Source: JBCBDX01 sp039815825
GTDB taxonomy: Bacteria; Pseudomonadota; Alphaproteobacteria; Rhizobiales; Rhizobiaceae
Assembly: GCA_039815825.1 (NCBI GenBank)
Contig: JBCBYO010000001.1
Location: 124,001-188,000, forward strand
Reading direction: 5' to 3'
Length of the DNA: 64,000 nucleotides
Of this stretch, positions 43,470 through 52,216 are shown piece after piece. Each line of letters begins with the position of its first letter. Position 1 is the stretch's first letter. Under the pieces are notes generated by a model. The model did not search any database. It was not told the DNA's origin and saw only the letters and a program-made list of their open reading frames with translations. Both the position numbers and the translations under genes were made by a program.

Positions 43470-44465
43470 GTGAGCGACACATTTCGAGCCATTATGGTTT
43501 CGCGCGACGAAAACAAAAAACAATCCGTTGCCGTCGAGCAGATCAGCGAGAGTGATCTGATGGAAGGTGATGTGGTTGTCGATGTTGCTGCGACAACCGT
43601 CAATTACAAGGACGGCCTTGCGATTACCGGACGATCACCTGTTGTTCGGCACTGGCCAATGATCCCGGGCATCGATTTTTCGGGCACGGTTGCTTCGTCG
43701 AGCAATGATCGCTGGAAGCCCGGTGACAAAGTAATCTTGAATGGATGGGGTGTCGGCGAAGTGCACTATGGCGCCTATGCCGGAAAAGCCCGCGTAAAAG
43801 GCGATTGGCTTGTCGGTTTGCCGGATGGCATGGACGAAAAAACTGCAATGGGTATTGGCACAGCCGGGTATACTGCGATGTTGTGTATCATGGCTCTGGA
43901 AGACGCAGGATTGAAACCCGCGGACGGTCCGGTCATCGTGACAGGCGCATCTGGTGGTGTCGGCTCAGTGGCCGTATCTGTCCTTTCCAAACTTGGATAT
44001 GAAGTGCTCGCCTCGACCGGTCGTCCGGCGGAAGCGGAATATCTGAAAGGGTTGGGCGCATCTGACATTATTGACCGTGCTGAATTGTCTGAGCCGGGCC
44101 GGCCTATGGGTAAAGAACGTTGGGCGGCTGGCGTTGACTCGGTTGGGTCCCACACATTGGCGAACGTGTTGGCGCAGACCAAACATTCAGGCGCTGTAGC
44201 GGCTTGCGGGCTTGCGCAGGGCATGGATTTGCCAACCACCGTCGCGCCTTTCATTCTGCGTGGGGTGAAGCTACTGGGTATCGATTCCGTAATGGCGCCT
44301 ATTGCAAGGCGAGAAGAAGCCTGGGCACGCCTTGCCAACGAGCTCGATGCTGAAAAACTGGATTCGATTACCACAACCATTGGCTTTGATGACATCATCC
44401 AGACGGCGACTGACATTCTCGACGGCAAAGTTCGCGGGCGTGTGATTGTCGATATGGCGCTTTAA
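43470..44465 (+). CDS. MDR-family NADPH oxidoreductase, acrylyl-CoA reductase AcuI/YhdH type
   Basis: A 331-residue zinc-independent medium-chain dehydrogenase/reductase. NYKDGLAITG, IPGIDFSGTV, GYTAMLCIMALE and the cofactor motif TGASGGVGSVAV match the YhdH/AcuI subfamily, which reduces acrylyl-CoA or related enoyl compounds with NADPH. In marine alphaproteobacteria AcuI detoxifies acryloyl-CoA from DMSP breakdown, but no DMSP gene is visible here. The GTG at 43470 has GGGAGG upstream; an in-frame TTG at 43413 would overlap lspA but lacks a family-like N-terminus. Confidence 0.87.
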   Translation: MSDTFRAIMVSRDENKKQSVAVEQISESDLMEGDVVVDVAATTVNYKDGLAITGRSPVVRHWPMIPGIDFSGTVASSSNDRWKPGDKVILNGWGVGEVHYGAYAGKARVKGDWLVGLPDGMDEKTAMGIGTAGYTAMLCIMALEDAGLKPADGPVIVTGASGGVGSVAVSVLSKLGYEVLASTGRPAEAEYLKGLGASDIIDRAELSEPGRPMGKERWAAGVDSVGSHTLANVLAQTKHSGAVAACGLAQGMDLPTTVAPFILRGVKLLGIDSVMAPIARREEAWARLANELDAEKLDSITTTIGFDDIIQTATDILDGKVRGRVIVDMAL

Positions 44466-44488
44466 GATCGCTCAATATTGTTGATTGG

Positions 44489-44514
44489 TGGAAACGGGAT
44501 ACTAACCGTTTTCA
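44489..44514. repeat. Inverted repeat between the oxidoreductase and histidine kinase genes
   Basis: TGGAAACGG and CCGTTTTCA pair at eight of nine positions across an eight-base centre. It occupies most of the 63 bp between the two genes, ending 14 bp before the kinase ATG. No T-run follows, so it is either a factor-dependent termination aid or an operator in front of the kinase gene. Confidence 0.35.
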
Positions 44515-44528
44515 CTTAATCTGGGCGC

Positions 44529-46082
44529 ATGAGTGAACCCAGCAGAAGCAACGATCAATCCCAAACCTTGCCGTTGCCAAGCGAGGAAGAGCAGGACACG
44601 GCTTGGGCACGCGCCGAAGCGCAGGCCGCTACGTTCAGCCTCGATGAGCAAAAGGCGCGTTTCCTGGCCATGGTCAGCCATGAAATCAGGACGCCTTTGA
44701 ACGGCATCATTGGTATGGGCAAGCTTCTAACAGACACGCGCTTGACGCCTGAGCAACGCAACTATGTCGATGCCATGACGTCATCGTCCCAGGCGCTTTT
44801 GCTGTTGGTCAACGACCTTTTGGAGTTTGGCCAGCAAAGCGGTGGTGCACGCACTCCAAACAACGAACATTTGGATGTTCGTAACTGCGTGGCAGGCGTG
44901 AGCGAATTGCTGGCCGGGCGGGCACATGAAAAGGGCATCGAACTTGGTTGGCGTGTTTTGCCATCGGTTCCAGAAATCATTTGCGTAAACGCGGTCGCGC
45001 TTCGACAAGTTCTTTTCAACCTCATTGGTAACGCTGTGAAATTTACAGAATCCGGCGGGGTCAGCGTTCGGCTTTCCATGCAGGAAGAAATGTTGGAAAT
45101 CATTGTCGACGACACAGGTCCGGGCATACCCACCAAAGATCAGAATGCAGTATTCGAGCCGTTTCACCAATTGGATATGACAACGACCCGCTTAAACGAG
45201 GGCGCGGGCTTGGGCCTTGCTATTTCAAAGCGGCTCATCGATGACATGTCGGGGAAGATTAGCGTCGGCTCCGCGCCAGAAGGTGGCGCACGATTTACCG
45301 TTCTTCTACCGGTCGATGCCGTCCCGACCGTCTTTGAACAATTCAGCCAAACACCGCTAAAGGGACGCAATATCCACATTGCCATGGATGATGGTGCCGA
45401 AAAGCAGCTGCTGGAATGCATGATAACGGACGCGGGAGGGGTCATCACGGACCGTCTATCTGCCGACACTCTGCTTTTTGACACGCGCACCGTTGACCAA
45501 ACGAACCAAGGGCAAGATCACCGACTTGTTGCGCTCATAGAACCGCAACAGCGCGGCACGATTGGTGCACAAGCCAAAGCCAACGGTCATGGATATCTGA
45601 CACGACCTGTACGCGAAACCAGCCTGATCCGGGTCTTGACCGATGATATGGACCCTGTTTTGCTCGACCTTGGCGGCGATCAGCCAGAGCACCCAGCTGA
45701 TGGCAAAGCGCTTAGAGTGCTGCTCATAGAAGATAATGAAATCAACGCTATCTTGGCGAACCGTCTGTTGAGCAAACTCGGGCATGCCGTCACGCTGGCA
45801 GGATCTGGCCAGCAAGCATTGGCACTTTATGAGCCTGGCTTTTTTGACCTGATCATCACCGATTTGCACATGCCGGAGACAAATGGCCTACAAGTCATTA
45901 ACAACATTAGACGGGTCGAGGATGATCAAGGCCATGAGCGCGTCGTCATCGTTGGCCTGACTGCTGATGAGAGCGAAGAGACCCGGCGTCAATTTTTCGA
46001 TATCGGCGCCCAAGCAGTTTTGGCCAAACCATTTGACGCAGAACAATTTAAAGACGTCGTGCAACGTTTCAGTCTGCTTTGA
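44529..46082 (+). CDS. Soluble hybrid histidine kinase with two receiver-like domains
   Basis: A 517-residue protein without signal peptide, membrane helix or PAS domain. HisKA has phosphoacceptor His51 in MVSHEIRTPLNG; the HATPase has N-box NLIGNAVKF (164-172), DDTGPGIP (G1) and GAGLGLAISKRLI (G2). Residues about 279-371 look like a receiver fold (Asp288/Asp318) whose conserved lysine is replaced (LTRP, Arg359), so it is probably degenerate. A complete receiver follows at 395-517 with Asp445 and Lys500. The input is probably a partner protein or cytoplasmic signal, and the cognate phosphotransfer protein is not in the window. Confidence 0.92.
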   Translation: MSEPSRSNDQSQTLPLPSEEEQDTAWARAEAQAATFSLDEQKARFLAMVSHEIRTPLNGIIGMGKLLTDTRLTPEQRNYVDAMTSSSQALLLLVNDLLEFGQQSGGARTPNNEHLDVRNCVAGVSELLAGRAHEKGIELGWRVLPSVPEIICVNAVALRQVLFNLIGNAVKFTESGGVSVRLSMQEEMLEIIVDDTGPGIPTKDQNAVFEPFHQLDMTTTRLNEGAGLGLAISKRLIDDMSGKISVGSAPEGGARFTVLLPVDAVPTVFEQFSQTPLKGRNIHIAMDDGAEKQLLECMITDAGGVITDRLSADTLLFDTRTVDQTNQGQDHRLVALIEPQQRGTIGAQAKANGHGYLTRPVRETSLIRVLTDDMDPVLLDLGGDQPEHPADGKALRVLLIEDNEINAILANRLLSKLGHAVTLAGSGQQALALYEPGFFDLIITDLHMPETNGLQVINNIRRVEDDQGHERVVIVGLTADESEETRRQFFDIGAQAVLAKPFDAEQFKDVVQRFSLL

Positions 46083-46153
46083 AGCAAACTGATCGGTTGT
46101 TCAAACTTCGGACTTGGCATCGCGAAAAATTTCACTAATTCAATCCAAAACCA

Positions 46154-47008
46154 ATGGATTTGGGTGGTATGGAAACAGGCGCCACGGCGGTGGATCAAAA
46201 GGGTCGTGAAGACCGAACGCTGGGTCGGATCGGGGGTTTGGAAGTCGCGCTTGCGGGTTCACAAGCTGAGCTGGACGCTTCGTTTGCTTTGCGCTTTGCG
46301 GTGTTTCACCATGAATTTGGCGCGCTAAACGATCCTGTCAGCGTATCGACAGGTCAGGACCGCGATCATTTCGATGCGTTTTGCGACCATCTCATCGTGA
46401 TTGACACAGAACGTGCGCTACCGATTGAGAACCAGATTGTCGGTACTTATCGGTTGCTTCCCCACGACAAGGCGCAACAGACCGGCTTTTACTCTGCACA
46501 AGAGTTCACCGTGCAAGCATTGGTCGACCGTCACCCTGCCCGGCGCTTTCTTGAATTGGGTCGTTCATGCGTTCTGCCACCCTATCGCGGGCGCCGCACG
46601 ATTGAGTTGTTGTGGCAAGGCATTTGGGCCTACTGCCGCCGCCATTCCATTGACGTCATGATGGGCTGTGCCTCTTTTGGTGGAACAGAGCGCAAAGAGT
46701 TTCAACAGGGTCTGTCGTTCCTGCATCACTTCGCAGCAAGCGAAAAGGAATGGTCAGTTGACGCGCAAGGTCCGACCGCCTTTAGCACGGACTTGTTGCC
46801 CGCTGACCATATTGAACAAAAACGCGCGCTTGCCGAATTACCACCTTTGATAAAAGGCTACCTGCGCCTTGGTGCCCATTTCGCAACAAGTGCCCTGATC
46901 GATGAGGCGTTCAAGTCCATCGACGTCTTTGTTACGCTGCCGATTGAAAACATAAGCCAGCGTTACATCACCCACTATGGACAAGACGCCCAGCGTTTTG
47001 CGGCCTAA
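46154..47008 (+). CDS. olsB: Ornithine-acyl-ACP N-acyltransferase OlsB-like (GNAT superfamily)
   Basis: A 284-residue acyltransferase of the haemolysin-like/autoinducer-synthase-like GNAT group. LRFAVFHHEFGA, DHFDAFCDHLIVID, IVGTYRLL, FLELGRSCVLPPYRGRRTIELLWQG and DVMMGCASFGGT are OlsB motifs. It makes lyso-ornithine lipid from ornithine and 3-hydroxyacyl-ACP, the first step of phosphorus-free ornithine lipids. The second enzyme, OlsA, may be elsewhere or the plsC-like protein. The ATG at 46154 is used; another lies at 46169. Its end is 2 bp from the convergent malic enzyme gene. Confidence 0.88.
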   Translation: MDLGGMETGATAVDQKGREDRTLGRIGGLEVALAGSQAELDASFALRFAVFHHEFGALNDPVSVSTGQDRDHFDAFCDHLIVIDTERALPIENQIVGTYRLLPHDKAQQTGFYSAQEFTVQALVDRHPARRFLELGRSCVLPPYRGRRTIELLWQGIWAYCRRHSIDVMMGCASFGGTERKEFQQGLSFLHHFAASEKEWSVDAQGPTAFSTDLLPADHIEQKRALAELPPLIKGYLRLGAHFATSALIDEAFKSIDVFVTLPIENISQRYITHYGQDAQRFAA

Positions 47009-47010
47009 GC

Positions 47011-49326
47011 CTACTCGTCTATTTCCTGCTCGCTGGCGTTATATGCTGCGACCGCTGCCATGTTCAAAATATCGGTATCTCGCGACGTTAGCGAAACGAT
47101 TTGGACCGACTTTTCAAAACCGACAAGAAGTGGGCCAAGCACTGTCGAACCGCCAAGCTCCTGCAGCATCTTTGTTGCGATTGACGCTGAGTGGAAAGCC
47201 GGCATGATCAAGACGTTGGCCGGTCCGCTCAATCGGCAGAACGGATATTGCGCCATTACTTCTGCGTTGAGCGCGACATCGGCCGACATCTCGCCATCAT
47301 ATTCAAAGTCGACATTCATGCCGTCTAGGATCTCGACTGCATCGCGCACCGTGTTGGACCGTTCGCCACGTGGCTGCCCGAAAGTGGAGAAAGCCAGCAG
47401 AGCGACGCGCGGCTGGTAGCCGAGTTTAAGAGCCATCCCGGCGGCCTCAACTGCAATCTCAGCGAGCTCTTGTGCGGTGGGCATATCGTGGATCGCGGTA
47501 TCGGCAACCAGTACATTGCGTCCGCGGGCCAACACCAAGGACAATCCGATCACGCGGTGGCCCGGCATCGGATCGATAACGCGCTGGATGTCAGTCAAAG
47601 CAGTCGCATAATTGCGGGTAACGCCAGTGACCATACCATCTGCATCACCGGCTCTGACAGCGCTTGCAGCAAAGATATTACGGTCATTGTTTATCATCCG
47701 AACGCAGTCTCGGTAGAGATACCCTTTGCGCTGTAGCCGGTCGTAAAGGGTTGCCGCATACTCTTGAGCCCGATCGGACACGCGCGCGTTGACGACTTGG
47801 ATCTCATCGCGATCGATATCAACGCCTGCATCATGCGCCGCTGTCTTGATCAGCTCTTCGCGGCCCAAAAGTATAGCGGTGCCCAATCCTTGGTTCACAT
47901 AGGAGACAGCTGCACGCACAACTTGCGGTTCTTCAGCCTCGGTAAAGAAAATCCGCTTCGGATTACGGCGTACATGCTCATAAATGCGTTGGAAGGTGGC
48001 TGCCACCGGATCGCGTCGGCCAGCCAATTGTTGCGCATAGGCGTCAAAGTCTTCGATTGATCTTTGCGCAACGCCGCTTTCCATCGCCGCTTTGGCAACA
48101 GCTACGGGTATGTCAGACAGCAATCGCGGGTCAAAAGGCACCGGAATGATATAACCGGGGCCGAATTTTGGCCGGGCACCGCCATAGGCAATAGCGACAT
48201 CGTCGGGCACATCCTCGCGCGCCAATTCAGCAATCGCGCGTGCGGCAGCCGCTTTCATCGCATCATTGATGGTCGTTGCCTGCACATCGAGCGCGCCGCG
48301 AAAAATGTATGGAAAGCCAAGGACATTGTTGACCTGGTTGGGATAGTCGGAGCGACCTGTTGCAACGATCGCGTCATTGCGCACCTCGGCCACCTCTTCC
48401 GGGGTGATTTCGGGATCAGGGTTTGCCATGGCAAAAATGATCGGGTTCTTGGCCATGGAGGCTACCATTTCTTTATCGATCGCACCCTTTACTGAAAGGC
48501 CGAAGAACACATCGGCACCATCCATGGCGTCGGCCAAAGTGCGCCTGTCCGTACGGATCGCATGCGCGGACTTCCACTGGTTCATGCCTGTAGCACGCCC
48601 CTGATAGATGACCCCTTTGGTATCGCACAGCATGACATTTTCATGTCGAACACCCATCGATTTGATGAGTTCAATACACGCGATGGCTGCTGCGCCAGCG
48701 CCGTTGCAGACAATTCTCACATTGCGAATATCACGGCCTGTCAAATGAAGGGCATTGATCAAACCAGCTGCCGCGATGATAGCCGTACCGTGCTGGTCAT
48801 CGTGAAAGACCGGAATGTCCATCAATTCGCGTAAACGGTCTTCGATAATAAAGCAGTCCGGCGCTTTGATGTCTTCAAGATTGATCCCGCCGAAAGATGG
48901 CCCCAACAGCTTCACGCAGTTGATGAATTCATCGATGTCTTGCGTGTCGACTTCCAGATCAATGGAGTCCACATCGGCAAAGCGTTTGAACAATACCGAC
49001 TTTCCCTCCATCACCGGCTTGGATGCCAGCGCGCCCAGATTGCCAAGACCGAGGATCGCTGACCCGTTAGAGATCACCGCGACCATGTTTCCACGTGCCG
49101 TATAGTCGAAAGCCGATTGAGGGTTTTCAGCGATTTTCTTAACCGGCACCGCAACGCCAGGGGAGTAAGCAAGCGACAAGTCGCGCTGTGTGGCCATGGG
49201 CTTGGTGGGCACAACCTCCAATTTGCCGGGCCGGCCGCGTGCGTGAAAATCAAGCGCCTCAGCTTCGTCTACCACCGTGCCCTTCTTTTGCCCCTTGCCG
49301 CTATCTGGTTTGGTGTGCTGATTCAT
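47011..49326 (-). CDS. maeB: NADP-dependent malic enzyme with phosphotransacetylase-like domain
   Basis: A 771-residue two-domain protein converting malate to pyruvate and CO2 with NADP reduction. The malic enzyme part (1-430) has LSLAYSPGVAVP, FEDIKAPDCF-type INLEDIKAPDCF, HDDQHGTAIIAAAGL and a NGAGAAAIACIELI cofactor motif. The C-terminal 340 residues resemble phosphotransacetylase but act as a regulatory region in characterised MaeB/TME enzymes. It supplies NADPH and anaplerotic pyruvate. The start is the ATG at 49326. It diverges from mutS. Confidence 0.96.
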   Translation of the reverse strand: MNQHTKPDSGKGQKKGTVVDEAEALDFHARGRPGKLEVVPTKPMATQRDLSLAYSPGVAVPVKKIAENPQSAFDYTARGNMVAVISNGSAILGLGNLGALASKPVMEGKSVLFKRFADVDSIDLEVDTQDIDEFINCVKLLGPSFGGINLEDIKAPDCFIIEDRLRELMDIPVFHDDQHGTAIIAAAGLINALHLTGRDIRNVRIVCNGAGAAAIACIELIKSMGVRHENVMLCDTKGVIYQGRATGMNQWKSAHAIRTDRRTLADAMDGADVFFGLSVKGAIDKEMVASMAKNPIIFAMANPDPEITPEEVAEVRNDAIVATGRSDYPNQVNNVLGFPYIFRGALDVQATTINDAMKAAAARAIAELAREDVPDDVAIAYGGARPKFGPGYIIPVPFDPRLLSDIPVAVAKAAMESGVAQRSIEDFDAYAQQLAGRRDPVAATFQRIYEHVRRNPKRIFFTEAEEPQVVRAAVSYVNQGLGTAILLGREELIKTAAHDAGVDIDRDEIQVVNARVSDRAQEYAATLYDRLQRKGYLYRDCVRMINNDRNIFAASAVRAGDADGMVTGVTRNYATALTDIQRVIDPMPGHRVIGLSLVLARGRNVLVADTAIHDMPTAQELAEIAVEAAGMALKLGYQPRVALLAFSTFGQPRGERSNTVRDAVEILDGMNVDFEYDGEMSADVALNAEVMAQYPFCRLSGPANVLIMPAFHSASIATKMLQELGGSTVLGPLLVGFEKSVQIVSLTSRDTDILNMAAVAAYNASEQEIDE

Positions 49327-49451
49327 GGGGACGTTCCTCCACTTTGGCGGTGATTATTTGCGTCGCTCGGCGCGGGCGTTGTAATGCGCTAGTACGCTCA
49401 GTGTAAATCACTTCGCCATTGTTTGTTTTTGCCAAGGAAAACGCGCCAGAG

Positions 49452-52211
49452 ATGGAATTGGAAGGTCAAATGCACGATCAGGCACCGTTTCAGGCGGTAT
49501 CCCGCCAGGACGCGCCAAACTCTGTGCTTCCTTCGGCCGAAGGGGCAACGCCCGCCATGGCGCAGTTTCTTGAGATCAAGGCCGCTAATCCGGATTCGCT
49601 TTTGTTCTATCGAATGGGCGATTTTTACGAACTGTTTTTTGCCGATGCGGAGGAAGCATCAAGGGCACTTGGCATCACCCTGACAAAGCGTGGCAAACAT
49701 GGTGGCCAGGATATCCCGATGTGCGGTGTGCCCGTGCACGCCGCAGACGATTATCTTCAGAAGCTTATTGCACTTGGTTTTCGGGTAGCCGTTTGCGAAC
49801 AGTTGGAGGATCCGGCTGAAGCGAAGAAACGCGGTTCAAAGGCAGTCGTGCGGCGCGATGTTACCCGACTTGTGACCCCCGCGACAATTACCGAGGAAAA
49901 GCTGCTCGATCCAAGCGACACGGCTTGGCTGGCAAGTGTGGCGCGCGCCAAAGCAGATGGCGAGATCGCGATAGCAGCCGTTGACATTACCTCCGGCGCG
50001 TTCCGGCTGTTCGGCAGTCAACCCGAGAGATTGATGTCGGACCTGCTGAGAATTGCACCCAGAGAAATTATTTGCGCGCAAACGCTCTTCGATGATCCCA
50101 ACCTGCGCGCTGTTTGGGATAATTTTGGGCTGCTGGTGCAACCTCTACCATCAACGCAGTTTGATTCCAGCCAAGCCCCGCAGCGCCTGGCGTCGCTTTA
50201 TGATGTGGCTACGCCTGAGAGCTTCGGCGAGTTTTCGCGCGCTGAACTATCGGCGGCAGCAGGCGCGGCCGCCTATATCGAACGCACCCAAATTGCCGAG
50301 CGACCGAGTTTGCAAATCCCGCAGCGCGATAGTGACGCGGGAACATTGTTTATCGACAGTGCGACGCGCAACAATTTGGAGATTGAGCGTACACTAAGCG
50401 GCAAACGTGAAGGGAGCCTCTTTAAAGCAATTGACCGTACCGCATCGGCAGGTGGCGCAAGGCTGTTGCTTGAGCGTTTGCGCGCACCATCAACGGATGT
50501 CGCGCGCATCGACGCGCGGCTTGACGCAGTTTCGTGGTTCTTGGCCAACGCGGACCTGATCGACCGTCTCCGATCGATTTTAAAAGGTGCGCCTGATATG
50601 CCCCGCGCCCTTTCACGTCTTGCCCTTAACCGTGGCGGCCCACGAGACATGCAAGCTGTCCGGAAGGGCGTCGAAATTGCTTCGGAACTTTTGAAGCATC
50701 TGTCCGCTCTTGAGCCGGCTGGAGATTTGGCACAGGCAACCGATCAAATCGCTGAGCAGCTTCCGACCGCGCTAATGGAGCAATTACAAACATCGCTTTG
50801 CGATGAACTGCCTTTGCTGGCGCGCGATGGCGGCTTCGTTAGAACCGGCTTACATGAAATATTGGATGAATTGCGCGCGTTACGCGATGAATCGCGCAAG
50901 GTGATTGCCAATCTGCAGGCGCACTATGCTGAGAAAACCAGCGTTAAATCACTGAAGATCAAGCATAACAATGTGCTGGGATATTTTATTGAGGTTACCG
51001 CCCAAAACGCGTCGGCGCTGACCGAAAGTGATGAAGCCAAATCGCTCTTTATTCATCGCCAGACACTTGCCAATGCAATGCGCTTTACAACGACAGAGCT
51101 GGCAGAGCTGGAGACCCGGATTGCAAACGCGGCAGGTCAAGCACTGGCAATCGAGCTTAACGTGTTTGAAGAATTGCGCAGTGCAATCGTGGCGCACGCT
51201 GACAAAATCCGGGCGATTGCCCATGCGCTGGCGACCATTGATGTAACAGCCGGCCTGGCAACGCTTGCACAAGAACAGGGTTACTGCCGTCCGATCATGT
51301 CGGACGATCACACTTTTTCGGTGACCGACGGGCGCCACCCTGTCGTTGAACAGGTGATGCGCAAACGGGCAGCCTCTCCCTTCGTCGCCAATGATTGCGA
51401 TCTTTCTCCAACTGAGAGTGCAGAAGGTGGGAAGTTGTGGTTGCTAACCGGACCGAACATGGGCGGCAAGTCCACATTTCTGCGCCAAAATGCGCTGATC
51501 GCTATCCTTGCTCAAACGGGTTCCTTCGTGCCTGCCGGCGCTGCGCACATTGGTGTCGTGGACAAATTGTTCAGCCGTGTCGGTGCGTCTGACGATCTGG
51601 CCCAAGGGCGCTCTACGTTTATGGTTGAGATGGTAGAGACTTCCGCCATCCTTAATCAGGCCACTGACCGCTCGCTGGTCATTCTAGACGAAATAGGACG
51701 GGGCACAGCAACGTATGATGGCTTGGCTATTGCGTGGGCCACCGTTGAATATCTCCATGCTGCCAATAAATGCCGGACACTGTTTGCGACGCATTTTCAC
51801 GAGCTAACATCGCTTTCCTCCAAACTAGAAAATATGCGCAATGTGGCGATCCAAGTGAAAGAGTATAAGGGCGATGTGATCTTCCTGCACACCGTTGCGG
51901 AAGGTTCGGCCGACCGCTCTTACGGGTTGCAAGTAGCAAAACTTGCTGGCTTGCCGCAGTCGGTGGTTGCCCGTGCAAAGGATGTGCTTTCGCAGTTGGA
52001 GAACCAAGGTGGTGGCAACAAAATTGATGCCTTAATTGATGATTTGCCCCTATTTACCGCGACCGTTTCAACTGCCCCGCCAACGACAAAGGACATAAGT
52101 TCACCAGTGATCGATGCCCTTTCCCAACTGGTCCCAGATGACCTTTCGCCCCGCGACGCATTGGAGGCGCTTTATCACCTTAAAAGCCTTTTGGCGCACA
52201 AGGCTGATTGA
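49452..52211 (+). CDS. mutS: DNA mismatch repair protein MutS
   Basis: A 919-residue MutS. The mismatch-recognition domain begins FLEIKAANPDSLLFYRMGDFYELFF, containing the F-x-E motif (FYELF) that wedges at mismatches; connector, lever and clamp domains follow. The ATPase has GPNMGGKST (Walker A) and LVILDEIGRGTATYDGLAI (Walker B/signature). Three starts are in frame: TTG 49419, ATG 49452 and ATG 49470; the 49452 start gives an N-terminus of rhizobial length, and 49470 has the better ribosome-binding site. It is divergent from maeB and 5 bp upstream of glnD. Confidence 0.96.
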   Translation: MELEGQMHDQAPFQAVSRQDAPNSVLPSAEGATPAMAQFLEIKAANPDSLLFYRMGDFYELFFADAEEASRALGITLTKRGKHGGQDIPMCGVPVHAADDYLQKLIALGFRVAVCEQLEDPAEAKKRGSKAVVRRDVTRLVTPATITEEKLLDPSDTAWLASVARAKADGEIAIAAVDITSGAFRLFGSQPERLMSDLLRIAPREIICAQTLFDDPNLRAVWDNFGLLVQPLPSTQFDSSQAPQRLASLYDVATPESFGEFSRAELSAAAGAAAYIERTQIAERPSLQIPQRDSDAGTLFIDSATRNNLEIERTLSGKREGSLFKAIDRTASAGGARLLLERLRAPSTDVARIDARLDAVSWFLANADLIDRLRSILKGAPDMPRALSRLALNRGGPRDMQAVRKGVEIASELLKHLSALEPAGDLAQATDQIAEQLPTALMEQLQTSLCDELPLLARDGGFVRTGLHEILDELRALRDESRKVIANLQAHYAEKTSVKSLKIKHNNVLGYFIEVTAQNASALTESDEAKSLFIHRQTLANAMRFTTTELAELETRIANAAGQALAIELNVFEELRSAIVAHADKIRAIAHALATIDVTAGLATLAQEQGYCRPIMSDDHTFSVTDGRHPVVEQVMRKRAASPFVANDCDLSPTESAEGGKLWLLTGPNMGGKSTFLRQNALIAILAQTGSFVPAGAAHIGVVDKLFSRVGASDDLAQGRSTFMVEMVETSAILNQATDRSLVILDEIGRGTATYDGLAIAWATVEYLHAANKCRTLFATHFHELTSLSSKLENMRNVAIQVKEYKGDVIFLHTVAEGSADRSYGLQVAKLAGLPQSVVARAKDVLSQLENQGGGNKIDALIDDLPLFTATVSTAPPTTKDISSPVIDALSQLVPDDLSPRDALEALYHLKSLLAHKAD

Positions 52212-52216
52212 CGACC

